From NCBI GenBank assembly GCA_015680685.1, contig MNCI01002316.1:1104-65103 (forward strand): 64,000 nucleotides of DNA. Reading direction: 5' to 3'. How positions within the stretch are numbered: the first letter of the stretch is position 1; the number at the start of each line of letters is the position of its first letter. This DNA is from Gnetum montanum (taxonomy: Eukaryota > Streptophyta > Gnetopsida > Gnetales > Gnetaceae). Positions 1 to 11,280 of this stretch are shown here, piece by piece. The translations under genes were made by a program, and so were the position numbers. The notes under the pieces are model-generated. The model searched no databases, had not been told where the DNA came from, and saw only the letters and a list, made by a program, of their open reading frames with translations.

Positions 1-267
1 TCTTTATTGCCGTACACAACTTGGGTTCAGGTTACAAGCTGCTCGAATAAAGAGCCGTTCACTCTAGGACTCCTACTGCGGGCACATGGGAAAAATTCTA
101 ACTCTGGAGTGATCAATCTGCCAGAGCTTCGCTACTTCTAGCCAGGATTGGGAAATGAAGGGAGTGCCGCCTCTTATTTATAGATATGGCGGCGGACCGC
201 GATATCGCGTACGTGATATCGCAGGGGAAGACGTGATATCGCGGCACATGCAGGTCGCGTCTCATCA
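1..267 (-). mobile_element. LTR fragment at left edge (U3-R side), minus strand
   Basis: On the minus strand this reads as the start of an LTR: TG at about 267, then three GATATC-centred palindromic stretches (189-240), a TATA box (TCTATAAATA, near 172-184) and a leader. GATATC-centred palindromes also occur in the U3 of the Athila-like LTR at 4049, which suggests a related family. It keeps many CpG dinucleotides, unlike the decayed elements to the right, so it is probably younger. The rest of the element lies outside the window, and the partner LTR and target duplication cannot be seen. Confidence 0.4.
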
Positions 268-540
268 ATGTATCTTACAGAATGCAATAAATTGGAAAGA
301 GAATGAGCTAAAAGTTCAAGAAACTTCTAAAAGAATAAATGAAACTATCAAAGACTATTAATTCTCCTATCTTAAACAACATGAACAAGAAGGATTCCCA
401 TACAAGATTGGAGATACCAACAAAGGAGCTAATGAAAGAAAATCAAATGGTAAGGAGGTACTCCATGATAGAGGGCCTCATCTCAAACTCCATTAGTCAT
501 TCTCATATCAATAAGCAAGTAAGGTGAGTCATGGTAAGTG
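268..540 (+). other. coding-like stretch of unknown origin
   Basis: The plus strand reads open for about 30 codons from 270 (short ORF ending at 361), then continues in the same frame after one stop through a hydrophilic stretch ending near 500. It looks like decayed coding sequence, perhaps the internal part of the retroelement whose LTR lies to the left, but no domain was recognised. Confidence 0.2.
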
Positions 541-2155
541 TTTATTCCCCTACTTTCTCAATTAAATTCATGACAGTTTTTAATTTTTTAAACTTTTTTT
601 ATATATCTTAATTCATGATAGGAAAAGTGTCTTAAAGAAAGATCTAGTATGGATATCTCTCATGTTATCCCATGAACTATTTATCTATTTACTATTCTTA
701 AAATGTTTTATCCTTGAAGAAAATATGTATTTGAGAAACAAGAGGAAGGCATTGCATCCACATTTATCATAAGATACTACTAACATGAGAAATTGAACCA
801 AGTATTGCAGAAAAATAGGCAAAGTGAGGCATGATTTGATGATTAAGCAAAATAAATTTGTTATTTTTTTTCTAATAATTTTCTCTAATGTTATAAACCT
901 TTTTGGATTATTTAATATCCTTGTATAAGCATGATTGTGATAAATTAGCTACAGATCTTAAAAGTGTCAAAGGGGAATTAAGCACATATGTAGGAAGAGC
1001 TTGTACCTCATGAATTATTTTGGAACATTAATATAGGGGAAGTATATGAATACTTTCTTCAAGACATGATGCTTAGATAGAAAATAAAAGGTATATCCAT
1101 CTGATACAAACTTGAAGGTAAAAGAGCAAGTTATTTTTTATTCAATCCTTAAAATTATTTTACCTAAAAGTAATCATCAATTGTGCAAGTTTCTAGAATT
1201 CATTTGAATATATCTCTATTCTAGTACTGCATCATGTATATATTATGAATATAGTCTATTGAGTACTTAAGTTCCTTGTTGTTGATATAAACTAAACTAT
1301 TCCTATCTACGACATCACAAGCCTACTAAAGTGAGAAGAAGTACTCACATTTCTATTCTATGATAAAGCATCTTAGGGAGTTTTTGAAAATGAATTGATA
1401 ATATATTTGAAGTGTCTTTAAGATATATGTGATTAATGTGAACATCTTAATTAAAAATTACTTTATTTGATCTCTTGATCTAGCTCTGAAATTAGAATTA
1501 TTTCTTAAAAGTTGGGTTGAATTGATAATATATTTGAAGCATCTTTAAGATATATGTGATTAATGTGAACATCTTAATTAAAAATTACTTTATTTGATCT
1601 CTTGATCTAGCTCTAAAATTAGATTTATTTCTTAAAATTTGGGTGTGTATGTACTTGTTTTCCTTCACATTAAATTACTATGTATATTTTTCTAATTATG
1701 AAGATGTGATGAGAAAAATCTAATGAGGTTTTACTTAGATGAAGACTGTACAATCCTTAACTATCTTTTGATGATGTCTAGAAAGGGGGAAAATTTTATG
1801 AATTCTCAATGGTAGTATGTGATGTGATGACTTGTGATATGATTATGATTTGCATGTCATGGGCAACATTGATATGATTATGATCTTATGGACATATTTG
1901 ATGGATATATTTAAACAATTCTAACCTTATGATGGTATTAATGACCATCCTTCTAGTTTAGAGATAAGATATTCAATACTTGTTTGTTAGCTCTTGATCA
2001 TAAATTCCCTTATTCAAATTCACAAGTGTCTTAATGATTAATGAATTTTGTGTTGTATTAAGGATGCATTTTTCATAGTCTTTCATCTTTCATCATCCTT
2101 AGCTCAATCGATTTTTGGATTTACTAACCCATTTTCTTAAATTTTGGACATCACC
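540..2155. other. AT-rich stretch, no gene seen
   Basis: No reading frame of note on either strand. The right part, just before the purine tract at 2156, sits where the 3' non-coding region of a copia-type element would be. Beyond the 127-bp duplication at 1392-1645 nothing else was recognised. Confidence 0.4.
1392..1645. repeat. 127-bp tandem duplication, two copies
   Basis: The segment starting GAATTGATAATATATTTGAAG at 1392 is repeated from 1519 with only a few differences (for example AGTGTC versus AGCATC). The high similarity between copies shows a local duplication newer than most decay around it. Confidence 0.85.
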
Positions 2156-3230
2156 AAAAAGGGGAAGATTGTTGACCTTTTGGTATGTTAAAACCTTAAG
2201 GAAAATGGAGAACATAAAATGTTTATGGTGGATAATGTTTTTGTAGGACATGAACAAGAACTCCATAATGAGATCTGAGAACTCAAGGAAACAAGATCTA
2301 CGACAAGATGTTAAAACGAAGGCTACATGAATGAGATGAGAGCATGGACAAAAATGAAGGCTACAAATCAAATGAAGATGCTCCAAGGATTGGCAAGAAG
2401 GCAAAGTGAGAAGCAATACCCTCAAAGGTTAGAGCTCAAAAGTTGAGGAGATGTCTATGAAAAACAATAAACGTATATGTTCAAAGGTAGATGTCCCATC
2501 TACTAGTGAGACATCTCTCCTAAATTGAGGCCAATCTTAATTAGACGTTCCAACTTCAAAGTAGATGTCTACATTAGCCATTTGGTAGCCATTACATGAA
2601 TTCCAATGAGTTTTTGAAAACTCTAAGGCTATAAGATGAGGACAAAATCTTGGGAATTGCATAAGCATTGTTCACATTCAAGCTCCTCATTATCTATTCT
2701 ATGCAATTCTATTCTTGCTCCTTATTATAACATCATTTTCTTAATTGCAATTTCTATTGAGCTTCAAGTACAACAACTTGTAAATTTAGCTACATTCTTT
2801 CCTTGTTCTTTTCTTTCATTCTTGTAGGCCCGTAGGGTTGTTGTGCTTCTTGCAAGAAGGCATCCATATTGAGCTTGTTGAGATCCTAAGGGATTGAATG
2901 GTTTTGCATAATCAAAACACTTCGGTAGAGTGGAGCTTAATTTTGTAAAGTTTGTGGGATCGTTGAAACCAACTTTTCAGCTTTTTGGGACCTTGCAAGG
3001 TTGAGTGGTTTTGCAATGACAAAAAACTTTGGAGAAGATCTTGGAGCTTGTAGAAGGTGCAGTGCCCTTCAAACCACATTTTTTAGGGAACAAAGTATAG
3101 ATGTATGCATGGATTCCACCCATTGAGTGTGGAAGTACAAAATTTGGGTAACCACGTAAAATTTGGTGTGTTCATGTGGTAGGTGCAATGTTAATTAGGG
3201 AACTTATTCAACTCCCCTTCTAAGTTCTCA
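2156..3230 (+). mobile_element. copia-type polypurine tract and 3' (or solo) LTR
   Basis: A purine tract AAAAAGGGGAAGAT (2156-2169) is followed by TGTTGACC, the usual junction of a polypurine tract and LTR start in plant Ty1/copia elements of the SIRE/Maximus type. A TATA-like CTATAAGATGAG lies near 2629. The LTR end is placed at TCTCA (about 3230), after the C- and T-rich ATTCAACTCCCCTTCTAAG typical of the U5 end in these elements. No pol domain was found upstream, so the internal region is lost or decayed. The right end is approximate. Confidence 0.5.
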
Positions 3231-4048
3231 ATCCTTAATGGGTTTGATTTTGGGGGGCAATGCTAAGTTATAAAGTTCAAATTGGACTATTTATCTTGAA
3301 GTATACCTATATTACAATTATGTGAAGGTTCCAACATCAAAACATATATAGAAACTAGTATTTCTAGGTTACATGTTCAATTCCATGAGGTAGCATTAAG
3401 TATTTTTTTTCCCAAAAAATTCTATAAAATTTTTTTTGAAACTAATCCAATAGATCCAAGGGGTCTTAATGGACATAAGTAAAAATTTTACGTTTCAATT
3501 TCAATATTTATTTGACAATGAGATAAGCAACCACCTCTTATTAGCATATAATTAAGTACTAAAAAGATAGTGATCCTTTACCCATTTCATATAGATTTAC
3601 ATAATATAAGTATCCATGATTTTTAACTAAGTTTAGCATGGGCTCATTAGATTTATATAATAGGACTTTGTAACTACTCAAATGATTATCATTGGTATTG
3701 CTATTGAAGAAAAATATTTGTTATGTAAATAATATATTAGCATATAATATAATTAATATTTTATCATAGGTTTTCTAAAATTTTTTACATGATATTGCAA
3801 ACAAAATAAATAAATACCTCTACATCTTTAAAATACTATACTTTACAATAAGTAATAACTAGCTTGGTTATATATTTATAATATATATCTTTGTAATTTT
3901 AGGGACTATAATTTGAAGTGATGGTAATGGGCTTGTTTCTCAAGTTAAAGACATGGGTTCAAGTGTGGGTGTAACCACTTAAAGAGGTTAAGCTTTGTTT
4001 ACCTACCAATCCCATTAGGAACCCACTTAGTAGGATGAGCATTATGGG
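3231..4048. other. AT-rich spacer with a tRNA-like (SINE-like) patch
   Basis: Mostly AT-rich without open frames. At about 3910-3970 the plus strand reads like a decayed tRNA-derived promoter: an A-box-like GTGATGGTAATGGGC, the segment TTTCTCAAGTTAAAGACA and a B-box-like GGGTTCAAGTGTGG. That is the layout of a tRNA-derived SINE head. No poly-A tail or flanking duplication was found, so this is tentative. Confidence 0.3.
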
Positions 4049-4984
4049 TGATAAAACCTATTTTTAATGAGCCATGATATCGTATCTACGATATCACATT
4101 TATAATATCGTATCTACGACATCGCAACCCTACATATGTCATTGTTGATGCAATGTAGAGAATCCTGGTCAACATTATAAATACCAATCCTTGATTGCAT
4201 TTAACGAACACCTTTTCATTCAACACTTAGTAAAATTTTTACAATTTTTTTTCATGACCTAGACTTAGCAATAGAGTGAATGCCCATAGTATGGTGTTGA
4301 ACAATTGTATGGAATCTTTGTTTGATTGGATTGTACTTGGGGATAATTCATGGCTAGAAAGAAAGATCAACATTGTTTTTCACCATTACCACATTATACT
4401 TAGTTTCTTTATTTTTACATAGTCATTTTTCTTACATAGTTTAATTTTCATTTCTTTAATATGTTTAATTTAGTTTAGTTCTTTATATTTTCTAAGTACT
4501 TTACTTTTCCCATGTTCATTATTAATAAGGCAAAATATGTATGATTTGTTTTAGTGTTAAGTATAATTGTTTGGTAACCTAGTGGTGACTTCACTTGATT
4601 TGCTCACTAGTGAATTCACTTGGTGATCCTAATAACAATTACATGAGCCTTGTGTGTGTATGAAAAGCCATGAATGGATGCTTATCACCATAGGCTAGGA
4701 TAGATTTACATTTTAGTTAGCACTTAGATTTAGACATTATTCTCATGTTCATTATGGAAGAACTTAGGATTAATTTGAGCCAACAACATCATGATATCAT
4801 ATGCTTCATTGAGATTTAAACCATACAACTTGTACTTTACTAACTTAATGTGAGAAGACAATGATCACAAATCAACTATCAATCACTAGCATACCTACAT
4901 TGTCTATCAATGGATTACAATCTGGTCATGTGTGTGCACTCATGACTTGTATGATAAAGTGTTGGAATACCTAGCCACTCATCA
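4049..4984 (+). mobile_element. element A 5' LTR (Athila-like Ty3/gypsy)
   Basis: The start TGATAAAACCTATTTTTAATG and end CACTCATCA are fixed by comparison with the inverted copy at 12857-13763. The two match along their whole length but their outer flanks differ. U3 carries GATATCGTATCTACGATATC (4077-4096) and a second diverged copy just after it. A TATA box (ATTATAAATACC) follows near 4175. Length 936 bp. A primer binding site starts two bases after the LTR end. The partner 3' LTR of A is not in the window. Confidence 0.8.
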
Positions 4985-4985
4985 T

Positions 4986-5003
4986 TGGTGTTGTTTTTGG
5001 GGA
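4986..5003 (+). promoter_or_regulatory. primer binding site of element A (tRNA-Asp type, decayed)
   Basis: TGGTGTTGTTTTTGGGGA follows the LTR. The known Athila/Tat primer site complementary to plant tRNA-Asp is TGGCGCCGTTGCCGGGGA. The differences here are all C to T, as expected from deamination of methylated cytosines. Confidence 0.7.
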
Positions 5004-5129
5004 TGTGCCAATTTTTGCTTAGTAGTTGATTTTATAGAGTTCATTATATTAAGAATTACAAAGTATATTTTCATACTTGAATTGATTCTTTTAACACACA
5101 CACATACTTAAAAGCATCAAAAACATAAT

Positions 5130-7480
5130 ATGGCTTCTACACTTAAGGAAAATCACCACCTACCAATAAAATTCCTAAGAACCATGACAAAGGATATGAT
5201 GAAGAAGATTGGAGTATGCCCATGCAAACTAGAATCTCCTATGCTCATACTAATCCATATAAACTTGCTTTGACATTTGTCTTTCAACAGGATGAATAGC
5301 TAAGTTGGAGACATTTACATGGCAACATCATTTTGCCTCCAGAATGTTCTACACCATCAATGTTGCAAGAAACCCTCATATGGTCAAACCTTAGCCATGT
5401 ATAGGAAGGATATCACATTACAAAGTACATGACCTGACCATACCAGATAATAGAAGCTCAAATAAGAAGGGATGTGACTATGAAAACCAAACATGAGATT
5501 AATAAAGGAAAGAAAGTACCATAGATGGTTGTTCTAGAGGAAAGAGATAATGCAATGTTTCATACATAGAAATTTTATCAAACCCATGGATCTCAATATC
5601 AAACACATGTTGTCCATATCAAAGATCCTATTAAGATATAATTACATTCAAATATTGTAGAAACACCTAGAGACGATAAGAAAGACTCCATACTTAGGAG
5701 GAATCCAAGGTCAAGAACCTCCACTAAATTAAAAAGGGATGAATCAAGGAGTCATAGAAATAGAACCAGTAGGCACAGTTCTCTAACCTCTTTCACTTCA
5801 TCCTCACACTTATCTAGATATTATGACAAGAGAGAAAGAAGAATGAGGGATCATGATAGGAAAAATAAAAGGGATCTTAAGAGGAATAAACATCAAAGAA
5901 GACATTCTTATAAAGAAGAGAATAACTACAAAAGAAGAAGAGATAGGATCATACATAAAGAAAGAGAGCATTATGAGCATTGAAGGGATCATAACTAAAA
6001 TAGAGTCTATGAACCCAAAGCTCATGAAGAACCCCTGTTGAACACTCATAATATGATTAATATAAGAGAAGCATCGTATATCCCTACCAAACACATAAGA
6101 GATAGTCACATGAAGCAACTAGATATGAACATTATTTCCAAGTTTGAAGATGGATACAACATAGATCCACAAGATTACCTCCAAGCCTTCCACAATGCCT
6201 ATGCCCTTCAAAATATTGAAAATGATTAGTAAAAATTAAAGTTATTTCCTAGAATACTCATCAAGAAAGCAAAGAGCTAGTATCAATCCTTAGAACTAGA
6301 AACAATATGAAGATGAAGTACCATGTTGGAGCTTTTAATGACAAATATCAAACCTATTCTAGAGTGTTCAATTTAAGAAAAAAAATTCAAAGATGGAAGA
6401 AAGGGACACATAAATCCCTTAATGCAGCAATGGATAGATATTATTCATTACTACATAGATGCCTAGGCCATGGATTTTCTCAAAGGGAGCAACTTAGGAA
6501 TATCATTGATTCATTAAGGAACAAGACTAGAGAAACTCTTGGAGTATATGCCCAAGGTAAGTTATCTAAAATGATAGTCCATAAAATTCAAAGACTAATA
6601 AATGAAGTAGCCAAAGAGAAAGGAGAACTAAAGAAACGAGAATCAACCAAAAAATACAATCAAGATTTAGCAATAAGATAAAGGGAAGTGAGAATATGCA
6701 AAAAATAAGAAGAGGAAACCTTGGAGGATGTCATCCAAAAGAAGATCCTACCCATCCAAATATCAATCAATGACATTGCAACAAAGGTAGAGAAAATGTG
6801 GGATTTTATGAATGAAAAATTTGCTACTACACTTAAGATAGTAGAGGAAAAGACTAAACAAGATCTAAACAAAAATAAGGAAAGGAAAAAAAGAAGAGAT
6901 AATGGACAAGAGAACTATAGACATAAAGAAAAAGTTACTGAAATTAAAGAATTAACATACTCTAGTTTGGAAGAAGAAGAAGGATGCAAGGTATGCCAAT
7001 ATGAACATCCTAAAGGATGTTTCCCTATTATGGTCCACTTGCAAGAGTCTTGGGCATATGTACTTAACTCAAAATTTTCAAAAAATAGATGTTGAGAAGA
7101 TTACCTTACCCATAGGGTAACTTTTAACAACCTTACCAACCATCATATTATCTAGGTGGAGCTTATCCGCAACTACAAGAGCAATATCAGCAACAGTGAA
7201 AACAACTACAAGCATGAGGAATGCAACCACCAAGGTAGTAATATCCATACCATCAACTTGATCCTTATGGATATTACATTCAACATCCAATCTCTCTGAG
7301 AAATGCTTCAGTTCATAACTCCTATCAATACTATCCACCAAAGTATCATATACTTAGTACTTCATGAATGGATCCTAATTTTTATGCACATCAACTAGCA
7401 ACTGATTCATCAATCCCAACTCCTAACTCTCTACCACTAGTGCCACCATTGGTTATGCAAGAAAAATTGCCAACATAACT
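5130..7480 (+). pseudogene. element A gag (Athila-like), decayed
   Basis: Gag would form the particle that packages the element RNA. The frame begins near ATG 5130 and runs with stops through several open blocks. The first (5130-5450) matches the start of the element C gag. The second (5700-6230) is very rich in Arg, Ser, His and Lys. The third, a 124-codon block at 6307-6681, has a capsid-like pattern with RYYSLLHRCLGHGFSQREQL, which fits the Retrotrans_gag domain of Athila elements. A fourth (6721-7095) is Lys/Glu-rich and holds CKVCQYEHPKGC, a possible but non-standard zinc knuckle (spacing C-x2-C-x3-H-x3-C). The same blocks occur in the same order in element C (58764-60033), which supports the reading. 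Many stops make it a fossil. Confidence 0.7.
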
Positions 7481-7980
7481 GCAACAAAAGAAAACTACCA
7501 AGGTAGTCAAAACACAAGAGGATGTGATGGTAAGTAAACCTAGATCTAGTAAATGTTCATTTTTCAAAATAGTTCTTTAAAAAATTCAAAGGATGGGGAC
7601 TCCACCAACATCCATCCCATCTACACATACTCCTAAAGGGAACACTATACTTCTACATCCTAAAAAATTAGAACCTGACCACTATCATGCTCACTCAAAT
7701 TGTAACATACTGGATTGAGGTAGGATCACTTCCCAAGAAGAAAATAAATCTCAAAATTCCCTTATCATACCTTTAGATAGCAAGACATAAACCTTGCAAG
7801 GCTCTACTAGATTCTAGGTTAGGAGTAAATCTAAATTCACAAGACATGTACAAAGCCTGGAATCTTCCTCCACTCAAGAACTTGCAAATTAGTTAATCAT
7901 TGTTCCACTTGGACAAATAGAAGATGTCATTACCACCATAAGTGACTAGTCCTACCTTGTTGACTTCTTACTTATACATG
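7481..7980 (+). pseudogene. element A protease region, decayed
   Basis: The plus strand matches the minus-strand block 23595-23960 of element B over its length. Both hold a stretch ending in a retropepsin-like active-site segment: ALLDSRLGVNL near 7800 here and ALLDSRSGVNL in B, in place of the usual D-S/T-G. Protease would cut the Gag-Pol chain. The expected Gly after Asp-Ser is Arg in both copies, so either the family differs or both share the damage. Stops and frame breaks are frequent. Confidence 0.5.
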
Positions 7981-8640
7981 TGGAGAAAAAAGAAGGGGAA
8001 TTTTCTATAATTATGGAAAGAGCATGGCTTAGCACTATGAATGCTAAGCTAGGTATCAGAGGCTTCTCCTTGAAAATTTCCAATGAAGATAAAGCTAGAA
8101 TTATACAAAGACGTTGAGTTCCATGTATCACATATAGTGATAGAGAGTGTAATTGCATGTAGAAAATTTGGGCCATGAAACAAGGAACCAATACAACATA
8201 CAATCAATGTATATAATATATGTGTATGAAATCTATATGTAGCAACTACCAGAAAAGAAGGCACCCAATGGTTGATTACTAATAAAGAGACAAAAGTCTA
8301 ATATGTGCATGAAACCATTAAATAAAATCACAAGTGCCTATGTTGAAGAAACTGATAATTTAGAATAGTTAAGAAGTAGACATCCCTATGTACAATCACA
8401 TCAAGAAGAAGATATCGAATGTTACCAATTAGAGATTCAAGATAAGTATGCCAAACATATTAGAGTATGCCTTCTTGAATAACAAAAAAAAATGATAATT
8501 ATAAATGCTAGTCTTAATAAAGAAAAAAGAGAAGATTCTTAAAAGTGGTGAATAAATGGCCAATAGCAATCACATGTTCATACAATAAAATAATGGGTAT
8601 AGATCCACACAAATGTCAACACCAAATCTATATAGATCCA
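7981..8640 (+). other. element A linker between protease and reverse transcriptase
   Basis: The matching part of element B is at about 22900-23590, minus strand. Both hold remnants of the region between protease and RT. No separate domain was recognised, and no frame longer than a few dozen codons stays open on the coding strand. Confidence 0.4.
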
Positions 8641-9470
8641 ACTATCAAACCTTGTTACCAACCACAAAGAAGAATGAATCCTAAACTCAAAGAAGTGGTC
8701 AAAAAGAATTGGAAAAACTATTAAATGAAAGGTTCATCTATCCAATAGAAGAGAGTAAATGGGTCAATTACTTAGTCATTGTCCCAAAGAAAGGATTGGA
8801 CCATTTTCCCTTACCAATTGTTGACCAAGTCCTTGATACTATTGTAGGACATTAATACTAGACTTTCCTCAATGGGTGCAATGGGTATAACCAAATCCAC
8901 ATTGCACCAGAAGATCAAGAGAATACTACATTCACCAATCCATGAGGAACATTTTCCTACAAATAAATATCTTTTGGCTTGTGTAATGCTCCCTCTACCT
9001 TCCAAGGACTTGTACTGAGTATCTTTTAAAATCAAATTGGCAATAAAGTGGAAGTATTCATGGATGACTTTTCCACATATGGGCTAGACTTCAAACAAGC
9101 CTTGGATTGACTAGAGAAAATTCTAAAAAGATGTGTTGAAACAAATCTAAAGTTCAATTGGTAGAAAAGCCATTTAATGGTCCAAGATGGTATTGTTCTA
9201 AGACACAAAATATCTAAAAATGGAATAGAGGTAAATCCTAATAAGATAAGAGTCATTCAAACATCACCGAGTAGCCACAAACTATTAAGGATGTTAGATC
9301 ATTCCTTAGCCATACAAGATATTATAGAAGGTTTATTAAGAATTTTTCAAAGATCACAAAGATGCTAGTAGAACTTACAAGGAAAGATGCATCATTCCAA
9401 TGGATAGAACAATGTAAGAAGGCATTTGAGACATTAAAATATAAGTTGATTGAAACACTAGTCCTTTGAG
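8641..9470 (+). pseudogene. element A reverse transcriptase, decayed
   Basis: Reverse transcriptase copies the element RNA into DNA. The blocks appear in order: a leader with the QRRMNP-like start near 8670, WVNYLVIVPKK near 8760, LPIVDQVLDTI at 8811, FLNGCNGYNQIHIAPEDQ (the usual first catalytic Asp of FLDGYSGYNQI is Asn here), SFGLCNAPSTFQ, and the core VFMDDFSTYG near 9056. FMDD with FS(V)YG is characteristic of Athila-lineage RT. The thumb follows with GIEVNPNKI near 9225. In-frame stops and the lost Asp mean the enzyme is dead. Confidence 0.8.
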
Positions 9471-9860
9471 CTCTAGATTGGTCCAAGCCCTTCCACATTA
9501 TGACAGATTCTTCAAACTATACATTAGAAGTAGTTTTCACTTAGCTTGATTATAAAAAAACCATATTACATACACTACACTAGTCAAAGCATCACTAGGG
9601 CACAACTTAATTACACCACTATAGAAAAGAAGCTTTTTGCCATGGTGTACACACTTGAGAAATTTAGACATTACGTGCTCGAGTACCCTATTTATGTCCA
9701 CATGGATCATAGTGCTATCAGATTTTCGATGAATAAACCAGTGATCAGTCTAAGGGTGATATGATGGCTTGTGATATTAAAGGAGTTTGACATCATCATG
9801 ATAAATAATAAGGAAACTAAAAATGTTGTAGCTAACCATTTGTCAAGATTAAGATGAGAA
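9471..9860 (+). pseudogene. element A RNase H, decayed
   Basis: RNase H removes the RNA strand after reverse transcription. Reading along the plus strand shows SKPFHIMTDSSNY (the DAS-type active-site block), QLNYTTIEKKLFAMVY, EKFRHYVL and HMDHSAIRF, all typical of the Ty3/gypsy RNase H, and then the tether NVVANHLSRL near 9825. A 72-codon open block spans 9546-9764. There are stops on both sides. It follows directly on the RT. Confidence 0.75.
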
Positions 9861-11280
9861 CTGAAAGAATAGGATGAACCATTATTAGACCACTTTCTTA
9901 ATGAAAATTTATTTGCAATAACAACAGTGACTATTAACTCAATAGAAAATTCATGGATTACTAATTACATGACTTACCTCATTATACAAGAGCTTCCTAT
10001 TGAGTGGAACAAGAAACAAAAAGAACAATTTCTCCACTAAGTTAAATGGTATATGGAAATTAATGGAAATGTTTACAGGATATGTGCCGATGGATTAGTA
10101 AGATGGTGTGTTCTAGAAGAGAGCTAACAAAGAACTCTACAAGATGTGCATGAGGGACCATGTGGCAGTCACTACTCAAGATGTAGAAAAAAAATGAAGT
10201 TGATGATGCTAGCATAATTTTGGCCTACCATAGTCAGGGATGCATACAAATTCACTTAATCTTGTAAAAGATGTTAATGTGATAGAGGACTAACAGCTAG
10301 AAATGAAGGTCCACAGCCATGGATACAATCATTAGAACCATTTGATATTTGAAATATTAATTTTAAGGGGTCCATCATACCAATGTCAAATGGGAAATCA
10401 TACATCATAGTGAGAGTTAATTATTGTACAAAGTGGGAAAAAGCAATTGCAGTCAAAGATTGCATAGCCAAAATAGCTTCTAAGTTCTTCCAATAACATG
10501 TGGTGAATAGATTTGGAGTCCCATGCATGCTCATATCAAACAACAACACTCATTTTATAGGAGCTACATTCAAAAAGCTAATGTAATAACTTGGGGTGGA
10601 TCACAAATTAACTACACCATACCATCCCCAAGAAAATGGTTAATCAAAAGTGACGAATAGGAAAATCACAAGAATATTAACTAGAATAGTTAGTTGATTT
10701 AGAAAGGATTAGAGCACTAAGCTAAAGGATGCTATATGGGCATACAAGTCCACATGAAAACTTCTGATAGGATATTCACCCTATGAACTAGTTTATGGAA
10801 AACTTCCTGCACTACCAATCTGAGTAAAGCTACAAACTTTAGCCACTACTAGTGTACTTAACTTAGACTTAAACTTAGCTTAAAAAGAATGTCTCATGCA
10901 TCTTAACCTTCTAGAGAAAAATAGTCTTATAACTTTAATGAGTAATAAGGTTTACAGGAAATACTCCAAATGTAGGCATGATGATTAAATGAGATAAATA
11001 TCAATCCAACTGGGTGATAAAGTTCTCTATTACAATCCCAATTATGTGCCATAAAAGGCTAAGTTCTAAACCTTATGGGAAGGGTCCTATATTGTCCATG
11101 CAACATACTGATTAGACACCATGCAAATCTATCACCCAACCAACTCACAAAAGCTTATCTTGGTCAATATTTAACAAATCAAACCATATCATGACTCCCC
11201 ATACTCTTTTAAGGACTCTACCCTATCTACCAAGCAAGTTACCACTCATTCGATTCTCAGCATAGTCATGGGGGTGGCTA
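9861..11280 (+). pseudogene. element A integrase, decayed
   Basis: Integrase joins the DNA copy to the chromosome. The zinc-binding HHCC block reads HEGPCGSHYSRCR then CKRC near 10150-10275. The core holds FDI-NINFKGSI (first catalytic Asp replaced by Asn), YCTKWEKAI, VNRFGVPCMLISNNNTHF (second Asp also Asn) and PYHPQENG (third acid kept) near 10620. The C-terminal part ends with YSKC, LGDKVLYYNP and GSYIVHATY. Both Asp to Asn changes fit G to A decay. Stops are scattered. The parallel copy in B lies at 18930-20330. Confidence 0.8.

Noticed and set aside
3910-3970. Functional tRNA gene
   Set aside because: Only box-like motifs are present; the arms do not pair into a cloverleaf by eye. Treated as SINE-like.
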